64,000 nt of DNA. Origin: Candidatus Defluviibacillus avedoerensis. Lineage in GTDB: Bacteria; Pseudomonadota; Gammaproteobacteria; Burkholderiales; Burkholderiaceae_C. Location of the stretch: contig JADJBS010000009.1 in the NCBI GenBank assembly GCA_016703665.1, forward strand, positions 124,001-188,000, given 5' to 3'. Positions 47,829 through 55,941 of this stretch are shown one piece after another. The notes below the pieces were generated by a model, which had not been told where the DNA came from, made no database searches, and saw nothing but the letters and a program-made list of their open reading frames with translations. Within the stretch, counting starts at the first letter, position 1, and each line of letters starts with the position of its first letter. The translations under genes and the position numbers were made by a program.

Positions 47829-47880
47829 CTGTACACTGAAAAACCATTTCGGTATACCGTTTTGACAATTCGGTGTACGC
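47829..47880. promoter_or_regulatory. Three phased GntR-type half-sites in the divergent region
   Basis: GTACAC at 47831, GTATAC at 47852 and GTGTAC at 47873 are spaced exactly 21 bp apart. The middle one is inside the perfect palindrome CGGTATACCG, and the outer two are inverted copies of each other, making one 48-bp dyad. FCD-GntR proteins typically bind GT-N-AC-type palindromes. The two outer sites flank the two starts, suggesting cooperative binding that represses both genes. Confidence 0.55.
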
Positions 47881-47897
47881 ACCTTCAAAGGATCTTC

Positions 47898-49256
47898 ATG
47901 AAAGCCGAACACAACGAACTCATCACCCGTGTGGGCCCAGGTACGCCTTGCGGCCAGCTCATGCGCAAATACTGGCAGCCTATCGCCTTGGTAGATGAAT
48001 TTGACCCACGTTTCGACCCGGCCATGGACAAACGTCCGGTCAAGCCCGTGCGCTCGCTTGGGCAGGACATGGTGCTGTTCCGCGACAACCAAGGCGCCTG
48101 GGGCCTCATTGACCGAGGCTGCCCACATCGCGGCGCCGACATGGGCTACGCCCGTTATGAGGACGACGGCCTGCGATGCCCGTTTCATGGCTGGAAGTTT
48201 TCCACCAGCGGCGAATGCACAGACACCCCTGGCGAGCCCGCTGGCAGCCACCTTTGCAAGCATGTGCGTGCCCGTAACTACCCGGTTCAAGAACGCAGCG
48301 GTGTGGTGTTTGCCTGGCTTGGCGATGAAGGGTCGGTGCCTCCTCCCCTGCCCGCGCTGGATTGCCTCACAGCGCCCGGCACCCACACCTTTGCCTTCAA
48401 GGGATTGTGGAACTGCAATTGGCTTCAGGCTTTTGAGGTGGGCATTGACCCAGTGCATGCATCCTTTTTGCACCGTTTCTTTAACGATGAAACGCTTGAC
48501 GCGGCCTATGGCAGGCAGTTTCGCGGCGCCAGCCTGGGGGTGCTGAACGGCGAGCGCGTGCCCATGACGAAGGTGATGCGCGAGTTCTGCCAGCCAGATA
48601 TTCAGTTTGAGTCCACCGATCTGGGCTGGCGGCTGAACACCCAGCGCAGGCTCAATGATGAACTGACCCATGTGCGCGTGACACAGGCGATTTTCCCAAA
48701 CACCTTTGTGATTCCGTTGTCCGAAACCATCACCATCACCCAAATGCACATGGCGGTTGACGACACCCACAACTATTGGTATGCCTTCTTCACGAGCTTT
48801 GCCGATCCGCTGGACAAAGAAGCCATGCGCAATCAGCGACTGGAAGCTGTCAGTCTGCCAGACTACATTCCCAAATCTGGCCAGCACAATAACTGGGGCT
48901 TCAATGCTGAAGAGCAGCGCACCGCCACCTTCCTTGGCATGGGCGAAAGCGATATCAATGTGCACGACCAGTGGGCCTGTGAGAGCATGGGGGCCATCCA
49001 GGACCGCACCCAGGAACACCTGGGCACGAGCGACAAGGTGATCATGGCCAACCGCCGCATGTTGATCAAAGCCATCGAGTCGGTGCAGGCGGGCGGCCCG
49101 GCGCCGGGTTTGGCAAACCCAGTGGTGGCAGGGTCTCGACACGGCCCGGACACGGTGGACGGCATTGCGCCCAGCAGCGACACAGCAAGTTGGTGGCAGA
49201 ACGCCGTGGCCAAGAAACGTGCCGATGCGCCCTGGCCCGCTGCCATTAACAACTGA
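47898..49256 (+). CDS. Rieske aromatic ring-hydroxylating dioxygenase, alpha subunit (phthalate-dioxygenase type)
   Basis: 452 residues from ATG 47898 with AAAGGA upstream. Rieske cluster ligands C-P-H-R-G and C-P-F-H-G-W lie at about 75-97. The catalytic mononuclear iron motif E-x3-D-x2-H-x4-H is EVGIDPVHASFLH at about 184-196. It is of the single-subunit type that needs a separate reductase; none is in the window. It begins the rightward operon and is followed by a GS-like gene after 1 bp. Substrate unknown, probably an aromatic acid or amide. Confidence 0.9.
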   Translation: MKAEHNELITRVGPGTPCGQLMRKYWQPIALVDEFDPRFDPAMDKRPVKPVRSLGQDMVLFRDNQGAWGLIDRGCPHRGADMGYARYEDDGLRCPFHGWKFSTSGECTDTPGEPAGSHLCKHVRARNYPVQERSGVVFAWLGDEGSVPPPLPALDCLTAPGTHTFAFKGLWNCNWLQAFEVGIDPVHASFLHRFFNDETLDAAYGRQFRGASLGVLNGERVPMTKVMREFCQPDIQFESTDLGWRLNTQRRLNDELTHVRVTQAIFPNTFVIPLSETITITQMHMAVDDTHNYWYAFFTSFADPLDKEAMRNQRLEAVSLPDYIPKSGQHNNWGFNAEEQRTATFLGMGESDINVHDQWACESMGAIQDRTQEHLGTSDKVIMANRRMLIKAIESVQAGGPAPGLANPVVAGSRHGPDTVDGIAPSSDTASWWQNAVAKKRADAPWPAAINN

Positions 49257-49257
49257 T

Positions 49258-50763
49258 ATGACGCAAACCCCAATCGGGACCAAGCCCAGCTTTGCCGACC
49301 TGTGCGGACTGAATGCGCCGCAACGGCTGGCCGCGCAGACCCGCTGCCTGGCGCAGATCCGTGAGCAGGGTCTCAAGCAGGTGCGGTTTGTCTGGTGTGA
49401 CCTGCACGGCACAACCCGGGGTAAGACCCTCATGGCGCATGCAGTGGCTGCAGCCCTGCAAAACGGGGTAGGCATGGTCAGCACGCTGATGCTCAAAGAC
49501 ACCTCCGACCGCACGGTTTACAAGGTATTTGAGCCGGGCGGTGCTGACGAACTGCCAGGCTTCGCCTGCGCCAGCAATCTGCTGCTGATGGGCGACCCTG
49601 CCAGCCTCAAAGTGTTGCCCTGGCAGCCCGACACCGGCTGGATACAGTGCCAACCGTGGTTTGACAATGCCACTGCGGTGGTGTTCGATTCTCGGCACGT
49701 GCTGCAACAGGCACTGGGCAGACTGGCGGACATGGGTCTGGGCATGGTGTGTGGGCTGGAGGTGGAATTTCACATATACCGCATCCAGGACACCCGCCCT
49801 CAGTTAGACCCCGATCTGGCTGGGTGGCCGGGCTTGCCACCCGAGGTGCAGATGATCCACCCCGGCTACAACCTTCACAGCGAAACCTGCCTGGACATGT
49901 CAGACGAGGCTTTAACCCTTGTTCGCGACACCGCGCAGGCCTTGGGCCTTCCCTTGCAATCGCTGGAAATTGAACTGGGCCCAAGCCAGGTGGAGGCCGT
50001 GTTTGATGCGACGGATGCCTTGACGGCCGCCGACAACATGGTGTTGTTTCGCAATGGCGTGCGCCAAGCGCTGCGTCAAAAAGGCTACCACGCCACCTTC
50101 ATGTGCCGCCCCCCATTTCCCAACATCATGTCCAGCGGTTGGCATTTGCATCAAAGCCTGGTGCACCTGGATGGCGGCAAGAACGCTTTCATGCGCGACG
50201 CCCCCCAGCCCGGCACGACTACGCAAGAAGCATTGCATACCCTGACGGACCTCGGTAGCCACTACTTGGCTGGACTGCTGGAACACGCAAAAGGCATGGT
50301 CGTACTCTGCACCCCCACCCTGAACGGTTTCGGCCGCTTTCGCCCTAATGCATTAGCCCCCCAAGCTGTGCTGTGGGGCAAAGACAACCGAGGCGCCATG
50401 CTGCGCGTGGTGGGGCAAGCGGGCGACAAAGCCACCCGCATTGAAAATCGCCTTGGCGAACCAGCGGCCAACCCTTACCTCTACATGGCGTCGCAAATTT
50501 ACGCGGGACTGGACGGAGTAGTGCATGAATTGACTCCCCCCCCGGCCACAGACACGCCCTATGGCAATGCCAATGCCGAACAGATCCCCGGCGACCTTGA
50601 GCAGGCGCTGGCTGCGCTGAAGGCTGACACAGTGTTGAATACGGCATTGGGTCCCGATTTTGTCCGCTACTTTTGCCGCTGCAAGCAGTCTGAGTTGGAG
50701 CGCTACACCGCAGCAGCCGATAAAGACGACTTTCAGCGGCGTGAGTATTTCAGCCGGATCTGA
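49258..50763 (+). CDS. Glutamine-synthetase-like ligase (gamma-glutamyl-amine synthetase family)
   Basis: 501 residues from ATG 49258. GS motifs are complete: beta-grasp VRFVWCDLHGTTRGK, EVEFH, ELGPSQVEAVF, the GWHLHQSL histidine, NGFGRFRPN and RIENRLGEPAANPYLY. It is not GlnA, since it lacks the adenylylation loop context and sits in a catabolic operon directly after a Rieske oxygenase. Relatives (PuuA, IpuC, aniline AtdA1) attach glutamate to amines. The likely role is gamma-glutamylation of an amine substrate before or after ring oxidation (inference). Confidence 0.88.
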   Translation: MTQTPIGTKPSFADLCGLNAPQRLAAQTRCLAQIREQGLKQVRFVWCDLHGTTRGKTLMAHAVAAALQNGVGMVSTLMLKDTSDRTVYKVFEPGGADELPGFACASNLLLMGDPASLKVLPWQPDTGWIQCQPWFDNATAVVFDSRHVLQQALGRLADMGLGMVCGLEVEFHIYRIQDTRPQLDPDLAGWPGLPPEVQMIHPGYNLHSETCLDMSDEALTLVRDTAQALGLPLQSLEIELGPSQVEAVFDATDALTAADNMVLFRNGVRQALRQKGYHATFMCRPPFPNIMSSGWHLHQSLVHLDGGKNAFMRDAPQPGTTTQEALHTLTDLGSHYLAGLLEHAKGMVVLCTPTLNGFGRFRPNALAPQAVLWGKDNRGAMLRVVGQAGDKATRIENRLGEPAANPYLYMASQIYAGLDGVVHELTPPPATDTPYGNANAEQIPGDLEQALAALKADTVLNTALGPDFVRYFCRCKQSELERYTAAADKDDFQRREYFSRI

Positions 50764-50859
50764 ATACCCGGGCAATTCAACAAACCGACGGGCCTTGACC
50801 AAGCAGGCCTTCCATTGGCGATAGACTCCAAGGCACTTCAGTAGATGAGACCTTTCGCC

Positions 50860-51162
50860 ATGATCCTTGAACTTGCCGATATCCGCATTCACCCCGGCCA
50901 GCAAGCCGCATTTGAAGAGGCTATCCAGCGTGGGCTGGATACCGTAGCCAGCCGCGCCAAAGGGTTTAAAGGTGCCAAGGTCAACCGGGGCATTGAAAGC
51001 CCAGAGCGCTTCGTGCTGCAAATCTTCTGGGAAACACTCGAAGACCATACCGTCACCTTTCGCCAAGGGCCGCTATTTGCCGAGTGGCGGGCCATTGTGG
51101 GACCTTTTTTCGCAGGACCACCCGTGGTGGAGCACTTTGAACTGGTCACCAAGTCAAACTGA
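50860..51162 (+). CDS. Antibiotic-biosynthesis-monooxygenase (ABM) family protein
   Basis: About 100 residues from ATG 50860 (an ATG at 50845 is also possible). A ferredoxin-like ABM dimer fold: MILELADIRIHPGQQAAFEEAI, GFKGAKVNRG, FVLQIFWETLEDHTVTFR. Such proteins act on quinones or as small heme/cofactor-free oxygenases. It lies in the operon after the GS-like gene with a gap of 82 bp. Activity cannot be read from sequence. Confidence 0.85.
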   Translation: MILELADIRIHPGQQAAFEEAIQRGLDTVASRAKGFKGAKVNRGIESPERFVLQIFWETLEDHTVTFRQGPLFAEWRAIVGPFFAGPPVVEHFELVTKSN

Positions 51163-51176
51163 AACGCAAGCACATC

Positions 51177-52178
51177 ATGAAACTTCAGCACCGAATCCTC
51201 TGCCGCCTTATTGCTTCTGTATTTATAGCTAACTATGGCGTGGCTGTAGCCGAAACAACCAAAAACATACCAAAATATGACGCCCAAGCCTGGCCGAGCA
51301 AACCCTTGCGTTTGATGGTGGGTTTTCCAGCGGGCCCCAGCCCTGACGCGACTGCCCGCACCCTGGCAGATGCATTGAGCAAGACATTGAACCAGACGGT
51401 GATGGTTGAAAACAAGCCTGGCGCTGCGGGCAACATTGCCGCAGACATGGTGGCCAAGGCAACTGACGGACACACGCTGGGTGTGGTGATCAACGGCAAT
51501 TTGACGACTGCCAAGCAACTGAACCCCAAGCTGCCCTATGACCCGGCCAAGGACTTTGTCTTTATCTCGCTGCTGACGACTGCACCGCTGGTACTGGTGG
51601 CACCGGCCAATCTGCCGCAAAGAGCCAACTTCTTTCAAGCCGCTGCCGCATCTGGATCGCAGTGGAACTATGGCTCGCCCGGCAATGGAACGGTGGCCCA
51701 TCTCGGTATTGAAGTCGTCAAGGGTAAAGTGCCTGGCTTGAATGCCGTGCATGTCCCGTTTGCCGGAACCCCGCAAATCCTGACCGCGATGTTGGGCGGT
51801 CAAGTGCAGATGGCACTGGTTGCGCCCAATGTCGCCATGCCGCAAGTGCGTGCAGGCAAGTTACAGGCCATCGGATTGACGGGAGGCCGCAGCACCTTGG
51901 TGACAGACGTACCGCCACTGTCCGACGCCGGACTTCAAGGCATGGATCTGGAAGTGTGGAATGCACTGATTGGGCCCGCCAGCTTGCCAAAACCGGTGGT
52001 AGAAAAACTCAGTCAGGCCGTGGTGGCCGTGTTGCGCACCCCGGAAGTCCGCCAACGCCTCTTCAATCAGGGTTGGCAAGCGGTAGGTACCTCGCCGGAG
52101 GGGCTTGAGTTGCGCGTCAAACAAGAAGCGGCGCTGCTGGGTGGCATCATCCAGGCCCGAGGCATCAAATCAGAATAG
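51177..52178 (+). CDS. Bug-family periplasmic solute-binding protein
   Basis: 333 residues with a signal peptide (RLIASVFIANYGVAVA then ET) and Bug/TctC hallmarks: the first beta-strand WPSKPLRLMVGFPAGPSPDATAR, NKPGAAGNIAADMVAKA, GTPQILTAMLGGQVQ. Bug proteins bind carboxylated solutes for tripartite or orphan uptake. No TctA/TctB genes are adjacent; a TRAP system follows. The signal-peptide region at 51210-51238 is an AT-rich repeat copy. Confidence 0.9.
   Translation: MKLQHRILCRLIASVFIANYGVAVAETTKNIPKYDAQAWPSKPLRLMVGFPAGPSPDATARTLADALSKTLNQTVMVENKPGAAGNIAADMVAKATDGHTLGVVINGNLTTAKQLNPKLPYDPAKDFVFISLLTTAPLVLVAPANLPQRANFFQAAAASGSQWNYGSPGNGTVAHLGIEVVKGKVPGLNAVHVPFAGTPQILTAMLGGQVQMALVAPNVAMPQVRAGKLQAIGLTGGRSTLVTDVPPLSDAGLQGMDLEVWNALIGPASLPKPVVEKLSQAVVAVLRTPEVRQRLFNQGWQAVGTSPEGLELRVKQEAALLGGIIQARGIKSE
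51210..51238. repeat. Dispersed AT-rich repeat, copy in the Bug signal peptide
   Basis: TTGCTTCTGTATTTATAGCT and an AACTATG tail; it forms part of the signal-peptide core (LIASVFIANYG). It aligns loosely with the other copies. Confidence 0.45.
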
Positions 52179-52187
52179 GAGCAAGCC

Positions 52188-52886
52188 ATGAGCAATTTTG
52201 TATTTACCCCCTCCCCCACGGTTGCCGTGCCCATTGTGGGCAGTGACAAGCGTTTTCCTGTGCGCCGCGTTTACTGTGTGGGTCGCAATTACGAGGAGCA
52301 CGCTAAGGAGATGGGCTTCACGGGCCGCGAACCACCTTTTTTCTTTTTCAAGCCGACAGACGCAGTCGTGGTTGTTCCTGCTGGTCAGACTGGTCAAATC
52401 GCCTATCCGACACTGACTAAAAACCTCCACCACGAGATTGAACTGGTGGTTGCCATTGGCAAAGGTGGCAAGAATATCAAGGCAGCAGATGCGTTTGACC
52501 ATGTATTTGGTTACGCCGTGGGCCTGGACATGACTCGCCGGGACCTGCAAAACGAGCAAAAGAAGCTCGGTCGCCCGTGGGAAATCGGCAAATCGTTTGA
52601 GCAGAGCGCACCGATTGGCCCCATCACACCCAAAGACCACGCTGGCGACATTGAAAACGCCGCGATCTGGATTCAGGTTAACGGCACCGACAAGCAGCGC
52701 AGCAATGTCAGCAAGCTGATCTGGAGCATTGCCGAGTTCATCGAATACATGAGTGCAGCTTGGGAACTCGCCCCTGGCGACCTGATCTATTCGGGTACAC
52801 CTGAAGGTGTGGCTGCTGTGGTCGGCGGTGACACCATGGTGGGTGGTATTGACGGGCTGGAAACCTTAAAAGTGCAAGTGATGTAG
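52188..52886 (+). CDS. Fumarylacetoacetate-hydrolase family protein (fumarylpyruvate hydrolase-like)
   Basis: 232 residues with the FAH signature: RVYCVGRNYEEHAKE, FFKPTDAVV, metal-ligand glutamates in HHEIELVV, Asp in GLDMTRRDLQ and SGTPEGVAAV. The family cleaves C-C bonds of acylpyruvates such as fumarylpyruvate (gentisate) or acetopyruvate. It starts 9 bp after the Bug gene and ends the Rieske operon. Together with the zeta-GST it hints at a gentisate-like lower pathway, but no ring-cleaving dioxygenase is present here. Confidence 0.9.
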   Translation: MSNFVFTPSPTVAVPIVGSDKRFPVRRVYCVGRNYEEHAKEMGFTGREPPFFFFKPTDAVVVVPAGQTGQIAYPTLTKNLHHEIELVVAIGKGGKNIKAADAFDHVFGYAVGLDMTRRDLQNEQKKLGRPWEIGKSFEQSAPIGPITPKDHAGDIENAAIWIQVNGTDKQRSNVSKLIWSIAEFIEYMSAAWELAPGDLIYSGTPEGVAAVVGGDTMVGGIDGLETLKVQVM

Positions 52887-52894
52887 CAAAAAAG

Positions 52895-52912
52895 TGCAAG
52901 TCCGAACTTGCA
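52895..52912. promoter_or_regulatory. TGCAAGT inverted repeat between FAH and TRAP genes
   Basis: TGCAAGT, loop CCGA, ACTTGCA: a perfect 7-bp stem. No T-run follows, so it is a weak terminator candidate at best. It belongs to a cluster of five TGCA units in 75 bp that includes the BoxR-like site at 52927. Confidence 0.45.
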
Positions 52913-52926
52913 ATACACCGCGTAAC

Positions 52927-52942
52927 ATGCAATAAAATGCGT
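52927..52942. promoter_or_regulatory. BoxR-operator-like site upstream of the TRAP operon
   Basis: ATGCAATAAAATGCGT matches the boxC operator ATGCAATATGATGCAT at 13 of 16 positions, including the TGCA-N6-TGC core, and has a further TGCA at 52942. It is 41 bp before the dctQ start, like the 37 bp at boxC. It suggests BoxR control of this transporter. Confidence 0.55.
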
Positions 52943-52983
52943 GCAAAACAGACCGCCGCCCTCATTTCGGAGACACAACACAC

Positions 52984-53460
52984 ATGCTAGAAAAATTGGC
53001 CAAACTTTGCGCCATCCTGGCTGGAGTACTGATGACTTTCATTACTCTCATGACCTGCGTGAGCCTGATAGGCAGGAACACGACCGGAGACACCCTTGCC
53101 GGCGACTTTGAGCTGACTGGTGTTGTGGCCGGGGCTGCAGTTGCTCTCTTCATGCCGTGGTGCCAACTCAAGCGCGGCAACATCATTGTGGACTTCTTCA
53201 CAGCCAAGGTCAGTGACCGTATCAACGGTCAATTGGACCGATTGGGCGCGCTTGCCATGGCTGCTGTGTTTATCTTGCTGTCCTGGAGAACTGCTATGGG
53301 AGGCATCAATGCGTATGACACCCACTCAGGCACCATGATGTTGGGCTTTCCGGAATGGGTGGTTTACGCAGCCATGGTGCCACCGTTCATCCTGACTGCG
53401 GTCATCTCATTGCATCAAGCCGTCAGTAACTTTTCGACCGATATCGAGGAACACGCATGA
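52984..53460 (+). CDS. dctQ: TRAP transporter small permease, DctQ family
   Basis: 158 residues with four membrane segments (LAGVLMTFITLMTCVSLIGR; GVVAGAAVALFMPW; LGALAMAAVFILLSWRT; VYAAMVPPFILTAVISL) and the family's WCQLKRGNIIVDF cytosolic loop. It pairs with DctM in the inner membrane. The ATG follows CGGAGAC; its stop overlaps dctM by 4 bp. The operon is dctQ-dctM-dctP. Confidence 0.9.
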   Translation: MLEKLAKLCAILAGVLMTFITLMTCVSLIGRNTTGDTLAGDFELTGVVAGAAVALFMPWCQLKRGNIIVDFFTAKVSDRINGQLDRLGALAMAAVFILLSWRTAMGGINAYDTHSGTMMLGFPEWVVYAAMVPPFILTAVISLHQAVSNFSTDIEEHA

Positions 53461-54773
53461 CCGCCATTGAATCGTCGCTGCTGATCTTCGGCATCATGTT
53501 GCTGCTGATGGCGGTACGTATTCCGATCTCTGTCGCCATGTTTGGCGCCGGTACTGTGGGCTATCTGATGCAGGCTGGGTGGGGGCCCTTCTCCAGCTTC
53601 TTGAACACGCAGGCGTTTGCACGCTTTGCCAATTACGACTTGTCTGTGATTCCCCTGTTCATCCTGATGGGGCAATTTGCCACGCAAGGCGGCATCAGCA
53701 AGGCGCTGTTCCAGTTTGCAGCGAGCGTGATGGGCCGATTTAAAGGTGGCCTGGCCATGGCTGCAGTGCTGGCTTGTGCAGCATTCGGCGCAATATGCGG
53801 ATCTTCTGTCGCCACAACGGCCACGATTACCGGGGTTGCGTTGCCGGAAATGAAGCGTCATGGTTATTCCGGCCGACTGTCAACTGGCACTTTGGCGGCA
53901 GGAGGCACTTTAGGGATATTGATTCCTCCATCTGTCCCTCTGGTGATCTATGCGATTTTGACGGAGCAAAACATCGCCAAGCTGTTTGCCGCGGCCATGG
54001 TGCCCGGCATCATTGCCATGTGCGGCTACATGATTGCCATTGCGATTTATGTACGCGTCGTCCCTGGTCAAGCGCCAGAGGTGGACGATGCCGAGAAGAT
54101 GACGCTCCAGGCCATGATGGGCATTCTGCCTATCGCGTTGATCTTCATTTTGGTATTTGGCGGTATTTACGGCGGTCTGTTCACGCCGACAGAAGGTGCT
54201 GCAGTGTGTGCTGCTGCGACGTTTGTCGCCGCTTTGATCAAGCGTGAGATTTCCTGGGCCAAGTTCAAGCAGTGCTTTTACGCCACGGCTGAAAGCTCGG
54301 CCATGATCTTCATGATTTTCATTGGTGCAGACGTCATGAATTCTGCCCTGACGCTGACCCAGGTCCCTGCCCAACTGGCTGCCGTGATCAACAGCTGGGG
54401 CTTGGCGCCACTGGTGGTTGTCACTGCCATCATGCTGTTCTATGTGGTGCTCGGCGCGGTGATGGATGAGCTGTCCATGATTTTGCTGACCATTCCGATC
54501 TTTTTCCCCATGATCATGGGCATGGACTTTGGTATGTCCAAGGAATACACCGCCATCTGGTTTGGCATCATGGTGCTAATGACCGTGGGCTTTGGCATGT
54601 TGGCCCCGCCCGTGGGGCTGAATGTGTATGTGGTGAACGGCATGGCGCGCGACGTGCCTATGGCTGAAAGCTACAAGGGCGTGATGCCTTTCCTCATCAG
54701 CGACACCATCCGCACCGTGGTTTTGTTGCTGTTCCCGGGAATCTCTCTTTTTCTAGTCAAGTACATCACATAG
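53457..54773 (+). CDS. dctM: TRAP transporter large permease, DctM family
   Basis: 438 residues with about 12 membrane segments. Typical DctM blocks: FILMGQFATQGGISKALF, GSSVATTATITGVALPEMKRHGY, TLAAGGTLGILIPPSVPLVIYA and GMLAPPVGLNVYVVNG. It carries the Na+-coupled transport path. Start ATGA overlaps dctQ. The same unit's receptor gene is 69 bp downstream. Confidence 0.94.
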   Translation: MTAIESSLLIFGIMLLLMAVRIPISVAMFGAGTVGYLMQAGWGPFSSFLNTQAFARFANYDLSVIPLFILMGQFATQGGISKALFQFAASVMGRFKGGLAMAAVLACAAFGAICGSSVATTATITGVALPEMKRHGYSGRLSTGTLAAGGTLGILIPPSVPLVIYAILTEQNIAKLFAAAMVPGIIAMCGYMIAIAIYVRVVPGQAPEVDDAEKMTLQAMMGILPIALIFILVFGGIYGGLFTPTEGAAVCAAATFVAALIKREISWAKFKQCFYATAESSAMIFMIFIGADVMNSALTLTQVPAQLAAVINSWGLAPLVVVTAIMLFYVVLGAVMDELSMILLTIPIFFPMIMGMDFGMSKEYTAIWFGIMVLMTVGFGMLAPPVGLNVYVVNGMARDVPMAESYKGVMPFLISDTIRTVVLLLFPGISLFLVKYIT

Positions 54774-54842
54774 GGCATCCTCTGTAGTCCTATTGCGATC
54801 AAATGCGTTAAGTTCGTGTCATTCAATTATCAGGAGTCAAAA

Positions 54843-55895
54843 ATGGTTCAACGTCGTACGCTTCTCAAGTCTGGTGCAGTCGCTGCATTGGCTGCCCCTG
54901 CCTTGACAGGCTTTGCCCAGTCCACGGTCACCTTGAAGTTTCACACCTTCATGGCACCGCAGTCGAACGTATGGTTGAACATGCACAAGGCTTGGATGGA
55001 CAAGGTCGAGAAGGATTCCGGCGGTCGTATCAAGTTTGAAGCCTATCCCGCCATGCAGTTAGGCGGCACACCTGTGCAGCTGTATGACCAGGCCAAAGAC
55101 GGTGTGGTGGACATCAGTTGGACATTGCCTGGCAACACGGCAGGCCGCTTCCCGCGCATTGAAGTGTTTGAGTTGCCCTTCATGATGACCAACGCTGAGG
55201 CAACCTCGCGCGCCTATTGGGAATATGTACAGACCGTCGCGCCGGATGAGTTCAAGGACGTTCAAGTCTTGGCACTGCAGGTACATGGTCCAGGCGTGAT
55301 CCATACCGTAGACAAGCCTATCAAGTCGGTTGCAGACATGAAGGGCGTGAAAATGCGCGCCCCTACGCGCCAGGTCACGAAACTGATGGCGTCATTGGGT
55401 GCAACGCCCGTTGGCATGCCCCTGCCCGGTATTCCAGATGCGCTGAGCAAAGGCACGATTCAAGGCTGTGTGATCCCTTGGGAAGTTGCTCCGTCGGTCA
55501 AGGTGCAGGAGCTGACCAAGTTCCACGCAGAATTCGATCCTGCCGGCGGCGCGCTTTACACCACCACCTTTGTCATGGGTATGAACAAGGCTAAATATGC
55601 GAGCCTGCCACCTGATCTGAAAAAGATTATTGACAACAACTCAGGTCTCAACACTTCTGGCTGGCTTGGCAAAACTCAGCAAGGCGGCGACGCCGCAGGC
55701 CGTAAAGCCGCAGTAGACCATGGCAACACCATCTTCACCGTGAGCGCAGCGGAAGCTCAAGACTTCCGCCGCAAATCCCGCGCACTGGAAGCCGAATGGG
55801 TTGAGGACATGAACAAAAAGGGCTTTGATGGCAAGAAACTGCTGGAAACTGCCCGCAACCTGATCGAAAAACACACCAAAACGACTAAGGCCTAG
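54843..55895 (+). CDS. dctP: TRAP transporter substrate-binding protein, DctP family
   Basis: About 350 residues from ATG 54843 with AGGAG upstream. The N-terminus MVQRRTLLKSGAVAALAAPA is Tat-like (RR at 4-5). It has DctP features: LKFHTFMAPQSNVWLN, MKGVKMRAPTRQVTKLM with the conserved Arg that binds a carboxylate, and IPWEVAPSVKVQE. It binds an acidic solute in the periplasm. The BoxR-like site upstream of the operon points to an aromatic acid such as benzoate. Confidence 0.92.
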   Translation: MVQRRTLLKSGAVAALAAPALTGFAQSTVTLKFHTFMAPQSNVWLNMHKAWMDKVEKDSGGRIKFEAYPAMQLGGTPVQLYDQAKDGVVDISWTLPGNTAGRFPRIEVFELPFMMTNAEATSRAYWEYVQTVAPDEFKDVQVLALQVHGPGVIHTVDKPIKSVADMKGVKMRAPTRQVTKLMASLGATPVGMPLPGIPDALSKGTIQGCVIPWEVAPSVKVQELTKFHAEFDPAGGALYTTTFVMGMNKAKYASLPPDLKKIIDNNSGLNTSGWLGKTQQGGDAAGRKAAVDHGNTIFTVSAAEAQDFRRKSRALEAEWVEDMNKKGFDGKKLLETARNLIEKHTKTTKA

Positions 55896-55941
55896 AGCCC
55901 GACTGCTACCAGGGGTTGCGCTCGGCTTTACACTGTCAGGC

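Noticed and set aside
47817..49514. 565-codon open frame on the minus strand, opposite the Rieske gene
   Set aside because: It has no recognisable domain and mirrors a well-supported plus-strand oxygenase; GC-rich antisense frames of this length are common.
55896..55941. Terminator after dctP
   Set aside because: Only a short imperfect AGCC/GGCT pairing and no clear T-run, so not listed.
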